Shown: piece after piece, positions 24,417-31,778 of the stretch
Position numbering within the stretch: the first letter of the stretch is position 1
Layout: each line of letters starts with the position of its first letter
From: UBA5603 sp964501315
GTDB lineage: Bacteria > Bacillota_I > Bacilli_A > Izemoplasmatales > Hujiaoplasmataceae
Length of the DNA: 64,000 nucleotides
Direction: 5' to 3'
Assembly (NCBI GenBank): GCA_964501315.1
Contig: CAZCSO010000005.1
Coordinates: forward strand, 1 to 64,000
Notes under the pieces: model-generated
Database searches by the model: none
Told to the model about the DNA's origin: nothing
Seen by the model: the letters and a program-made list of their open reading frames with translations, nothing else
Position numbers and translations under genes: made by a program

Positions 24417-25599
24417 TGTCTTTTTTCTTGTATTTTTTCGCCAATCCGCCCAGACTGGTTTCTTTATAATTGCTTTGGAGATCATGACCGGTTTCTTTCA
24501 TCGTCTCGACGATGGTATCAAAGGAGATCAGGGACGTAGACGTTAAGAGTTGAGCGAGTTCGCCGGCATTGATGGCACGGTGAGCCGCAACGGCATTGCG
24601 TTCGATGCAGGGAATTTGAACAAAGCCTTTAACGGGGTCGCAGGTTAAACCGAGATGATGTTCCAAGGCGATTTCTGCGGCGTATTCAATATCGGGAATG
24701 TGACCGGATTGCAGTTCCGCGTATGCGGCAGCCGCCATCGAGCATGCGGTTCCGACTTCGGCTTGACAGCCGGCTTCGGCGCCACTGATTGACCCGTTAT
24801 GCTTGACGATATTGCCAATCAAACCGGCTGTCGCCAAAGCATCTAGAATTCGGTCATCGTTGTATTTGTATACGTCTTTCAAGTAGTACAAAACACTGGG
24901 TAAAACACCGCTCGCACCGCACGTTGGGGCCGTTACGACCGTTCCTGCGCTGGCATTGACTTCACTGACGGCGTACGCATAGGCGCTTACCAAACGCAAT
25001 TCAATCGAAACATTCGCTTGGTGATTGTATAACAAACTTTTGGCTTTGCGTCGAACCTTGAGTTCGCCGGGTAAGAACCCTTCGGTATGAAGTCCGGTAT
25101 TGATGGCGTCTTGCATGGTTTTCCAAACGCTTCGCAAATAATACCGAAAATCCGAATCTTCAAATAAGAAGACGTATTGATAAAGGCTGATACGATGTTC
25201 TAAACAATAGGTTTTAATTTCCTCAAAGGTTCGATGCGGGTAGATTTGAACGGGAATCATCGTTTCATCGCCTTGGCGACGAATGGACCCGCCCCCAATT
25301 GAGTAGTAGCGGTTGCGATGAATGAGTTCATTGGCTTGATACGTTAAAACATCCATGGTGTTGGGATGTTCGATGGCGGAATCATCGGAGTAATGAATCG
25401 TCACGTTTTTCAAAACGTCGGTTATGATTTGGTCGGTTAAATGCCCCCGTCCGGTAAGATTGAGCGATCCGTACAAAATAACCTCGTAATAATCGCCTGG
25501 AAAACGAACTAAAACATCCTGACAAATGCGTTCAGGACCAATGGTATGCGATGAAGACGGACCCCGTCCAATTTTATAGAGTTCACGAATGGATTCCAT
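24406..25599 (-). CDS. sdaA: L-serine dehydratase (Fe-S type, single chain)
   Basis: This 397-residue protein fuses beta- and alpha-like parts of the [4Fe-4S] L-serine ammonia-lyase, which makes pyruvate and NH3. It begins with the IGRGPSSSHTIGP motif. The alpha-like part has TCGASGVLPSVL, the EAGCQAEVGTACSMA block and CDPVKGFVQIPCIERN, which provide the cluster cysteines. It is shorter than the Escherichia coli single-chain enzyme (about 455), mostly within the N-terminal half. AGGAGG precedes the ATG. The oxygen-sensitive cluster fits an anaerobic amino-acid degrader. It is a single-gene leftward unit with TATAAT at 25621-25626 on its strand. Confidence 0.9.
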   Translation of the reverse strand: MESIRELYKIGRGPSSSHTIGPERICQDVLVRFPGDYYEVILYGSLNLTGRGHLTDQIITDVLKNVTIHYSDDSAIEHPNTMDVLTYQANELIHRNRYYSIGGGSIRRQGDETMIPVQIYPHRTFEEIKTYCLEHRISLYQYVFLFEDSDFRYYLRSVWKTMQDAINTGLHTEGFLPGELKVRRKAKSLLYNHQANVSIELRLVSAYAYAVSEVNASAGTVVTAPTCGASGVLPSVLYYLKDVYKYNDDRILDALATAGLIGNIVKHNGSISGAEAGCQAEVGTACSMAAAAYAELQSGHIPDIEYAAEIALEHHLGLTCDPVKGFVQIPCIERNAVAAHRAINAGELAQLLTSTSLISFDTIVETMKETGHDLQSNYKETSLGGLAKKYKKKDSIE

Positions 25600-25648
25600 A
25601 GTAATCCTCCTGTTGGCACCATTATATCATGAATTTTTGATAGTTGTA

Positions 25649-25677
25649 TTGGAAAATAATAGGAGCTATAGTATAAT
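25649..25677 (+). promoter_or_regulatory. Promoter of the acyltransferase-like gene
   Basis: TTGGAA (25649-25654) and TATAAT (25672-25677) are separated by 17 bases. An in-frame ATG at 25676 overlaps the -10 and is therefore not the start. Confidence 0.65.
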
Positions 25678-25717
25678 GAACGAAACGATAGAAAACTTAG
25701 GATTGAGGTTAATTGCC

Positions 25718-26440
25718 ATGAAAAGAACCCTACATAAGCTCAATGATTACCGTGGTTTCGTTCGATTTATTCGGTGGATCCTCAGACATTTCAAGTCACG
25801 TCCCCTGATCACAAAAGAATGCGAAACGCTTATAGAACCCGCCATCTACGTTGCCAATCACTCAGGTGCATCCGGCCCAATGACGTTATGCATGTACTTT
25901 GAAAAGCCCGTCATTCCATGGGGGGCGTATCCGATGATGGGTAACTACCGGGAACGATGGCGTTACCTTTATCACGTATTTTATCGTCAAAAGTTGAAAT
26001 ATAAGAAGGTAAAATCATTTGTGATTGCGACGCTCTTTGCGATTCTTTCAAAAGCCCTCTATGTCGGTGTTCATTTGATTCCAACGTATCCGGATATCCG
26101 GGTAAAATCAACGATGGATCAGTCCATAGACGAACTCAGCTATGGTAATTCATTACTAATCTTTCCGGAAGATTCAACGAATGGTTACGCCGATGAAACC
26201 GAGCACTATCACGAAGGCTTTGTTTACTTGGCATTACGGTATTATAAAAAGACAGGCATCGATTTGCCTGTCTATCCGATCTTTTATTCAAAAGCATTGA
26301 ATTGTTTTCACATTGGCCTTCCCGAACGTATCCACTTACTTTATCAACAAGGATTATCGCGCTTAGAAATTGCGGATTATTTCCGTAAAAAAGTCAATGA
26401 TTTGGCGCGATTGACAAAAGAAAAGCTTCAAGTTGAGTGA
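25718..26440 (+). CDS. PlsC-like acyltransferase-family protein
   Basis: This 240-residue protein resembles 1-acylglycerol-3-phosphate acyltransferases. It has YVANHSGASG near residue 47 in the place of the NHxxxxD catalytic motif, and FPEDSTNGY near 148 in the place of the FPEGTR substrate motif. The aspartate of the H-x4-D pair is replaced by glycine, so normal catalysis is doubtful or uses another acid. The start is ATG 25718, nine bases after GAGG. The flanks hold rubredoxin and serine dehydratase genes, which give no hint of the lipid acceptor. Confidence 0.65.
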   Translation: MKRTLHKLNDYRGFVRFIRWILRHFKSRPLITKECETLIEPAIYVANHSGASGPMTLCMYFEKPVIPWGAYPMMGNYRERWRYLYHVFYRQKLKYKKVKSFVIATLFAILSKALYVGVHLIPTYPDIRVKSTMDQSIDELSYGNSLLIFPEDSTNGYADETEHYHEGFVYLALRYYKKTGIDLPVYPIFYSKALNCFHIGLPERIHLLYQQGLSRLEIADYFRKKVNDLARLTKEKLQVE

Positions 26441-26445
26441 GTGAC

Positions 26446-26474
26446 TTGACAGGATTTTTTAGATGTGTTAGAGT
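26446..26474 (+). promoter_or_regulatory. Promoter of the rubredoxin gene
   Basis: TTGACA (26446-26451) and TAGAGT (26469-26474) are separated by 17 bases. Confidence 0.7.
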
Positions 26475-26515
26475 TAAGTGTCAGTATATTTTCAATCTTT
26501 TTAGGAGGAACAAAC

Positions 26516-26674
26516 ATGCAAAAATGGGAATGTGTCTGCGGTTGGATATATGATCCGGCCATCGGTGATCCAACACAAAACATCGCTCCGGGTGTTGCGT
26601 TTGAAGATCTCCCGGATGATTGGGTTTGCCCAGAATGTGGACTTGACAAAGAGAACTTCAGTCCCATCGACTAA
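26516..26674 (+). CDS. Rubredoxin with a shortened first iron knuckle
   Basis: This 52-residue rubredoxin carries electrons through a single Fe(Cys)4 centre, commonly in oxygen and superoxide detoxification. The C-terminal knuckle is normal (WVCPECG, C38 and C41), and the core IYDPAIGDP, APGVAFEDLPDDW is conserved. The N-terminal knuckle reads ECVCGW, so C6 and C8 are one residue apart instead of the usual two (CxxCG). The bases read cleanly and the frame holds, so this is either a natural variant or a one-codon loss. The start is ATG 26516 after AGGAGG. Confidence 0.9.
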   Translation: MQKWECVCGWIYDPAIGDPTQNIAPGVAFEDLPDDWVCPECGLDKENFSPID

Positions 26675-26683
26675 CCCTAGGAC

Positions 26684-26708
26684 AGACGACTTTGGTCGTC
26701 TTTTTTTT
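26684..26708 (+). terminator. Intrinsic terminator after rubredoxin
   Basis: AGACGAC (26684-26690) pairs with GTCGTCT (26695-26701), followed by eight T. Confidence 0.85.
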
Positions 26709-27081
26709 ATCTAACGGCAATGGCGTCGATTTCAATCAAGGCATCTTTGGGTAGTTTCGTCACTTCAACGGTTGTTCTCGCCGGTTTATGCGATTGGAAA
26801 AATGATTGATAGGCCTCATTCATCAAGGCAAATTCATGCATCTGCCGTAAATAGACCGTGCACTTGACTATGGTATGAACGTCATACCCCGCGGCTTTCA
26901 CAATTTCTTCAAGATTGAGCAAGCATTGTCGCGTTTGATCTTGCAAACCATAGGCTAACGATAATGTTTGAGGGTCCAATCCGATTTGGCCCGATACAAA
27001 CAACATCGTTCCCGTATCGATGGCTTGAACGTAAGGCCCCATGGCGATGGGAGCTAACGTGGTAGAAATCATTCGATTCAT
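26707..27081 (-). CDS. ridA: RidA family enamine/imine deaminase
   Basis: This 124-residue RidA (YjgF/YER057c/UK114) protein hydrolyses reactive 2-aminoacrylate-type enamines formed by PLP enzymes. Family features are PIAMGPYVQAI, FVSGQIGLDP, CTVYL and the substrate-binding arginine in KPARTTVEV. It likely protects against enamines from serine/threonine dehydratases or cysteine metabolism. AGGAGG precedes the ATG. It is a single gene converging with rubredoxin. Confidence 0.9.
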   Translation of the reverse strand: MNRMISTTLAPIAMGPYVQAIDTGTMLFVSGQIGLDPQTLSLAYGLQDQTRQCLLNLEEIVKAAGYDVHTIVKCTVYLRQMHEFALMNEAYQSFFQSHKPARTTVEVTKLPKDALIEIDAIAVR

Positions 27082-27209
27082 AGTGACACCTCCTAAGTTA
27101 AGTATAATCCTTTTTATTTCGTATGAAAAGAGCTTGAGCTATTGATAAATCAAACTAGATGAGATATGATAAACAAGAAGACAAACAATTTTATGAAAAG
27201 GAGAATCGT

Positions 27210-27611
27210 ATGAAGAAATTTTTTCAAGAATTTGGACAATTCATTTCTAAAGGCAATGCCTTTGATTTAGCCGTCGGCGTCGTAATCGGCGGTGCCTTTA
27301 ACAAAATCATTGGCTCGTTGGTCAAAGACATCATCATGCCCCTAATCAGTTTGATTGGCGGGAAAGACTTTACCCAATGGTATGCCGTATTGCGTGGTAC
27401 GGCAACGTACGACGATGCAACAGGAACCTTGATACTCAGTGAAAATGCGGTATTATTAACGTATGGGAACTTCATCCAAGCGGTTATTGATTTTTTGATC
27501 ATCGCGTTTGCGATTTTCTTAGCCGTCAAAGTGATGACGAAAGTTCAGGCAAAAATGGAAATTGCCAAACAAAAGTTACTGAATAAAGAAGAGCCGGTTC
27601 AAAAAGCCTAA
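27210..27611 (+). CDS. mscL: Large-conductance mechanosensitive channel
   Basis: This 133-residue MscL has two membrane helices. The first includes KGNAFDLAVGVVIGGAF, with the pore-lining glycines and the constriction segment. The second lies near residues 80-102 (FIQAVIDFLIIAFAIFLAV), and a charged C-terminal helix follows. It opens under membrane tension during hypo-osmotic shock. AAAGGAG precedes ATG 27210. An upstream in-frame ATG has no ribosome-binding site. It is a single-gene unit. Confidence 0.95.
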   Translation: MKKFFQEFGQFISKGNAFDLAVGVVIGGAFNKIIGSLVKDIIMPLISLIGGKDFTQWYAVLRGTATYDDATGTLILSENAVLLTYGNFIQAVIDFLIIAFAIFLAVKVMTKVQAKMEIAKQKLLNKEEPVQKA

Positions 27612-27622
27612 CTAAAAGAAAC

Positions 27623-27658
27623 GAGTCAACCGAACAGAAGGGTTGACTCATTTTTTTT
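27623..27658 (+). terminator. Intrinsic terminator after mscL
   Basis: GAGTCAACC (27623-27631) pairs with GGTTGACTC (27641-27649), followed by a T-run. Confidence 0.85.
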
Positions 27659-28502
27659 ATCGTTTGCGTGCGATATAGGCAAACATGTCTGGACCGGTAT
27701 GAATGCCCAATACAGGGGTTAACGGTGTAATCGATAATGACTTGATCGTCAATTCTTGTTTTAACCGTTCTCCTAAGGCGACGGCTTTCTCGTGATCGTA
27801 ACCATAGTGAATGATCAAATCAATGGGATTCGATCCAAATTTTTCAATCAGATGTTGTTTCATCGCAATCAAAGCGCGATTTAACCCAAATCCTTTGTTT
27901 AAGGTTTCGTAGACGCCATCGAAGTTGACGGTAATAACCGGTTTGATATGAAGAATATCGGCGATGGTTCCTTCGACAAACCCGATTCTTCCACCCTTTT
28001 TTAAGTATTTTAAGGTGTTGATGGTATAGAATGCCATGGAATCTTTGTATCGCAATTCATCAAGTTTTTTAATAATTTCGGTCATCGGTAAGTTTTCTTG
28101 AACCCACTCATTGGCTGCTTGAACTAAGAAACCTTGGTGACCGGCTAGGGTCTTAGAATCGTAATGGGTGATTTCGAATTCTTTATGTTCTTCCAAAAAC
28201 AAACGAAAGGCGTTGAATGTCCCGCTGAGACCGGACGATACGTTGATCACCAGTAAATGGGTATACCCTTTTTGTTTCAATTCCGATAACAACGCGTCCA
28301 AATCGTCCATTTGCGGAAGTGAAGAAGTAATTTTCGCGTGGTCGATTTGTTCGTAAATGGTTTGTGCTTCAATTTCCAACTGATCACGGAACGGTTTTTC
28401 ATCAATCAATATCATTAATGGGATTTGATAAACGTCGTTATTCGCTTGAAAGAACTCGCGGGTTAGATTGCAGGCAGAGTCGGTAATAATGGCTGTTTTC
28501 AT
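27657..28502 (-). CDS. DegV family fatty-acid-binding protein
   Basis: This 281-residue DegV protein binds a fatty acid between two domains and may present it to the fatty-acid kinase system. Typical elements are AIITDSACNL at the N-terminus, TSLPQ near 75, NVSSGLSGTFN near 103 and LKKGGRIG near 165. The start is ATG 28502, with AAGGAG upstream. An upstream in-frame ATG lacks a Shine-Dalgarno. No fak genes are visible in the window. Confidence 0.85.
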   Translation of the reverse strand: MKTAIITDSACNLTREFFQANNDVYQIPLMILIDEKPFRDQLEIEAQTIYEQIDHAKITSSLPQMDDLDALLSELKQKGYTHLLVINVSSGLSGTFNAFRLFLEEHKEFEITHYDSKTLAGHQGFLVQAANEWVQENLPMTEIIKKLDELRYKDSMAFYTINTLKYLKKGGRIGFVEGTIADILHIKPVITVNFDGVYETLNKGFGLNRALIAMKQHLIEKFGSNPIDLIIHYGYDHEKAVALGERLKQELTIKSLSITPLTPVLGIHTGPDMFAYIARKR

Positions 28503-28589
28503 ACTAAAAATCTCCTTTTTCAAAAGTACTCTATCACACATAATACTTTATCAAAAGGAGATGAGATTTTCAAGTAATTTGTTTAAGAT

Positions 28590-29801
28590 TTAATCCATTA
28601 AACGTGAATAAATGCGTCGAAAGTCCAATCGGTCGAAAATGACGGGGACCGGATAGAGCGGATTGGCTTCCTTATAGGCCCGTTCAATCAATGTATCGAG
28701 GTCCTTCGATTGAATGATGCCATCGAACGTTTGCGGAATGTCAAACGTTCGATTCATCGACTTTATCGCTTCGATGAATGCTTGGGCTTGATCGTGATGA
28801 TTGTTGGAAGAAGAAGGTAAATTTAACATTTGCGACAACTTCGCCAATTTATGCTCGATGCGATGATTGTAATACTCCAACACGTGTGGTAAAATGACCG
28901 CATTGGCCAGCCCATGAGGGACATGATACTGACCACCTAAGGTGTGGGCGATGGCATGTACATTGCCCACATAAGCTTTCGTAAAGGCAACTCCCGCTTC
29001 ATACGACGCCAACAGCATTTCTTCTCGGGCTTTCAAATTTTTGGGTTCTTGGTATGCAATCGGTAAATAGGTGAATATGCGTTGGATCGACGATAACGCA
29101 TAGCGTTTGGTTTTCAAGGTATTGGCTTTTCCTAAGTAGGCTTCTACCGCGTGCGTCAACGCGTCCATACCCGTCGATGCGGTAATCATCGGTGGCATCG
29201 ATTGCGTAATCGATGGCAACAACACCGCAACTTTTGGAATCAAAACCGGATCGTTAATGGCGTATTTATGCGCTGTCGTTTCATCGGTCACGACACATGC
29301 CAAGGTTGCTTCCGAACCAGTCCCGGCAGTGGTTGGGACGGCGTACAAGGGCGGTATCTTTTTGGATACTTTCAGAATGCCTTTCATCCGTTGAAGCGAT
29401 TTGTTCGGTCGTGCGATGACCGCTCCGACGCCTTTCGCCAAATCAATGACCGAACCGCCACCGATGGCCAGAAGCGAAGTCAAATGGTGTTCTTGATAGA
29501 TGCGAGCGGCTTCATTGATTTGACCGATGGTCGGATTGGATTCGGTTTGATCAAACACATGATAAGCAATCGAAGCTTTCGCAAACGATTCTAATAATTG
29601 CTTATACTCCGGTAATTCCGTCAGGTTTTTCTGAGTCAAGATGAAAAGCTGCGTATGATGCGCGGCTTTCAACGTTTCAATAAGTCGATTAAAAGCATCG
29701 TTTCCGGTAATCAACTTGGGTTCGTTAATGGGTAAAAACGCTTGAGCGACAAAGAGAACTTTTTGATAAATACGATATCCTAATTTTGTGAAGTAATTCA
29801 T
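28590..29801 (-). CDS. Iron-containing alcohol dehydrogenase
   Basis: This 403-residue group III Fe-ADH has the NAD(P)-binding GGGSVIDLAKGVG near residue 116, PTTAGTGSEAT near 155 and the metal-binding HAIAHTLGGQYHVPHGLANA near 285 with its conserved histidines. It interconverts alcohols (ethanol, butanol or diols) and aldehydes or ketones. A GGGGTG lies nine bases before the ATG. It is separated from the divergent aldo/keto reductase by about 150 bases. The substrate is unknown, though fermentative aldehyde reduction would regenerate NAD+. Confidence 0.88.
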   Translation of the reverse strand: MNYFTKLGYRIYQKVLFVAQAFLPINEPKLITGNDAFNRLIETLKAAHHTQLFILTQKNLTELPEYKQLLESFAKASIAYHVFDQTESNPTIGQINEAARIYQEHHLTSLLAIGGGSVIDLAKGVGAVIARPNKSLQRMKGILKVSKKIPPLYAVPTTAGTGSEATLACVVTDETTAHKYAINDPVLIPKVAVLLPSITQSMPPMITASTGMDALTHAVEAYLGKANTLKTKRYALSSIQRIFTYLPIAYQEPKNLKAREEMLLASYEAGVAFTKAYVGNVHAIAHTLGGQYHVPHGLANAVILPHVLEYYNHRIEHKLAKLSQMLNLPSSSNNHHDQAQAFIEAIKSMNRTFDIPQTFDGIIQSKDLDTLIERAYKEANPLYPVPVIFDRLDFRRIYSRLMD

Positions 29802-29915
29802 GTAAAAACACCCCGTTTTGTCTCTATTTTACGCTTGCGTGCTCAAAAATACAAGAAAATAGATACGGAAATCAAGCAATTGAACGTTTCGCTTCGCAAA
29901 TACTCATATTTTTGT

Positions 29916-29921
29916 TATAAT
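29916..29921 (+). promoter_or_regulatory. -10 box of the aldo/keto reductase gene
   Basis: A TATAAT lies 30 bases before the start. The -35 is weak (TTCGCA-like, 18-base spacer). Confidence 0.4.
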
Positions 29922-29950
29922 GAAAATGAAATCGAATCTAGGAGGTCATT

Positions 29951-30781
29951 ATGAAAGAATCATTGGTTTATACTTTGCAAAACGGCGTCGAAATTCCAAA
30001 AATCGGATTTGGCACTTGGCAAATCCCCAACGGTGAAGTCGCTTACGAATCCACCTTGCATGCGTTAAAAGTCGGGTATCGTCACATCGATACTGCCGCC
30101 GCCTACGGAAACGAAGAATCCGTTGGTAAAGCCATTAAAGACTCGAAGTTAAAACGCGAAGACGTCTTTATCACATCAAAATTGAAAGCCGAATTGAAAG
30201 GCTACGAAACCGCCATGAGCGAGTTTCAAAAAACGATCGATCGGTTGGGCGTTGATTATTTGGACTTGTATCTGATTCATGCCCCCAAACCGTGGAGCGT
30301 TCACTCCGATGGTACGGAGTATACCGAAGCCAACATTGAAACCTGGAAAGCGTTTATTGATTTGTACAAAGCTGGAAAAATCCGGTCCATCGGTGTCTCT
30401 AATTTCAGAAAAGAACACTTAGAACCGATTATTAAAGCAACGGGGTTTATCCCTCACGTCAATCAAATCTTTTTGTGTCCAGGCGCAACGCAAGCCGATA
30501 CGGTTGCGTATTCAAAACCGCTGGGAATCTTGACCGAAGCGTACTCGCCCCTCGCTACCGGTCGTTTGTTCAAGGTTGAAAAAATGCAAGAAATGGCTGA
30601 GAAATACGAAAAATCATTGGCTCAAATCGCCATTCGTTGGAGCTTGCAACGCGGATTCTTGCCATTACCGAAATCGGTAACCAATGCGCGCATTGAAAAC
30701 AATTTTGACGTATGGGATTTTAACATCAGTGAGGACGATTTAGCGGTCATTGATACCATACAATTACCACCCTGGCAATAA
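29951..30781 (+). CDS. Aldo/keto reductase
   Basis: This 276-residue NADPH-dependent aldo/keto reductase (YvgN/2,5-diketogluconate reductase-like) has the catalytic tetrad: D in GYRHIDTAAAYGNE, Y in the same block, K in ITSKLKAE and H in LYLIHAPKPW. The NADPH-binding end LPKSVTNARIENNFDV is present. It reduces aldehydes such as methylglyoxal-type compounds, and the exact substrate is unknown. AGGAGG precedes the ATG and a strong terminator follows. Confidence 0.9.
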   Translation: MKESLVYTLQNGVEIPKIGFGTWQIPNGEVAYESTLHALKVGYRHIDTAAAYGNEESVGKAIKDSKLKREDVFITSKLKAELKGYETAMSEFQKTIDRLGVDYLDLYLIHAPKPWSVHSDGTEYTEANIETWKAFIDLYKAGKIRSIGVSNFRKEHLEPIIKATGFIPHVNQIFLCPGATQADTVAYSKPLGILTEAYSPLATGRLFKVEKMQEMAEKYEKSLAQIAIRWSLQRGFLPLPKSVTNARIENNFDVWDFNISEDDLAVIDTIQLPPWQ

Positions 30782-30788
30782 ATAATTG

Positions 30789-30818
30789 AAGCGAATCCGC
30801 TTAAGATTCGCTTTTTTT
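30789..30818 (+). terminator. Intrinsic terminator after aldo/keto reductase
   Basis: AAGCGAATC (30789-30797) pairs with GATTCGCTT (30805-30813), followed by a T-run. Confidence 0.85.
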
Positions 30819-30842
30819 ATGGATTTTTAGCCCCTAGTTCGG

Positions 30843-30848
30843 TATAAT
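30843..30848 (+). promoter_or_regulatory. -10 box of the NYN-domain gene
   Basis: A TATAAT lies 24 bases before the start codon, and no clear -35 is seen. Confidence 0.4.
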
Positions 30849-30871
30849 ACAGGTAAACATAGGGGGATTCT

Positions 30872-31675
30872 ATGGACAAACGAAATAAACGCATCGCCGT
30901 CTTAATTGACGCAGAAAACATCAGTTCGGCCAACGCCAAACAAATCTTTGACACGATGTCGACGTATGGTGAAGTCACCATTCGACAGATTTTCGCCGAT
31001 TGGTCGATGCCACAAGTGAAGAACTGGCGAGAAGAAATCGCCAATTATTCCATCATTGCCAATCACCAATTTTCTTTTGTCTCGGGTAAAAACACCAGCG
31101 ACTTGTCCTTGGTCATTCAAGCGATGATTATTCTGTATGAAAAAGACGTTGATACCTTTTGCATCGTATCATCGGATTCGGATTTGACCCGATTGGTTCA
31201 AGAACTCAGAGAACGAAACAAAGAAGTCATCGGTATGGGATCACGAACCGCCATCAAATCCTTTGTCAATGCGTTTTCTGAATTCATCTATTTAGGAGAA
31301 GAACCGCAAGTCCCTGTCGAAGTGACAAAACCGGAAGTCATCGTTCACGCCAAGCCGCAACCGCAAAATCATAAACCGAAACACATTCAAAAACCCAAAT
31401 CGATTTTAGAAGACGACAAACTCGAAGCCATGAGAGAAATCGTTGAACGGTTAGTCGATGAAAACGGACGGGCGTTGTACTCGCAAATCTCCACCGAAAT
31501 GAAAAACAAATTCTCGGATTTCGTACCGAAAAACTACAATGTGAAATCATTAAAGTATTTAATGGAATTATTACTACCGGACTTAAAATATTATGAGATT
31601 TACGAACAACCGGATTCATCCAATCCAACGACCAAGGTGATGTCGTTGGTCAAGAAAACAACGAATCGAAATTAG
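30872..31675 (+). CDS. NYN-domain (LabA/DUF88) putative ribonuclease with OST-HTH/LOTUS domain
   Basis: This 267-residue protein has two domains. Residues 1-145 form a PIN-like NYN domain with acidic active-site residues in IAVLIDAENIS and CIVSSDSDLTRLV. After a proline- and lysine-rich linker (about 150-185), residues 190-255 (REIVERLVDENGRALYSQIS through VKSLKYLMELL) match a winged-helix OST-HTH/LOTUS RNA-binding domain. Such fusions are thought to process RNA. It is a single-gene unit with promoter and terminator. AGGGGG precedes the ATG. Confidence 0.82.
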   Translation: MDKRNKRIAVLIDAENISSANAKQIFDTMSTYGEVTIRQIFADWSMPQVKNWREEIANYSIIANHQFSFVSGKNTSDLSLVIQAMIILYEKDVDTFCIVSSDSDLTRLVQELRERNKEVIGMGSRTAIKSFVNAFSEFIYLGEEPQVPVEVTKPEVIVHAKPQPQNHKPKHIQKPKSILEDDKLEAMREIVERLVDENGRALYSQISTEMKNKFSDFVPKNYNVKSLKYLMELLLPDLKYYEIYEQPDSSNPTTKVMSLVKKTTNRN

Positions 31676-31698
31676 TTCCCTACTCGGGAACTTTTTTT
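31674..31698 (+). terminator. Intrinsic terminator after the NYN gene
   Basis: AGTTCCC (31674-31680) pairs with GGGAACT (31686-31692), followed by T. Confidence 0.85.
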
Positions 31699-31707
31699 GT
31701 ATCTTAT

Positions 31708-31736
31708 TTGACTGTTAAAAAGAATGATGATATACT
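31708..31736 (+). promoter_or_regulatory. Promoter of the copper operon
   Basis: TTGACT (31708-31713) and TATACT (31731-31736) are separated by 17 bases. Confidence 0.75.
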
Positions 31737-31744
31737 TGTGATAG

Positions 31745-31761
31745 ACACCCCGTGGGGGTGT
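31745..31761 (+). promoter_or_regulatory. CsoR-type operator
   Basis: ACACCCC-GTG-GGGGTGT is a perfect GC-rich inverted repeat in the style of CsoR sites. It sits just after the -10 box, so apo-CsoR bound here would block initiation. The csoR gene ends the same operon. Confidence 0.75.
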
Positions 31762-31778
31762 ATATGCGAGGTGATTTA

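Noticed and set aside
29151..29594. 147-codon plus-strand frame opposite the iron alcohol dehydrogenase
   Set aside because: Its composition is Arg/His-rich and random, and it is antisense to a well-conserved enzyme.
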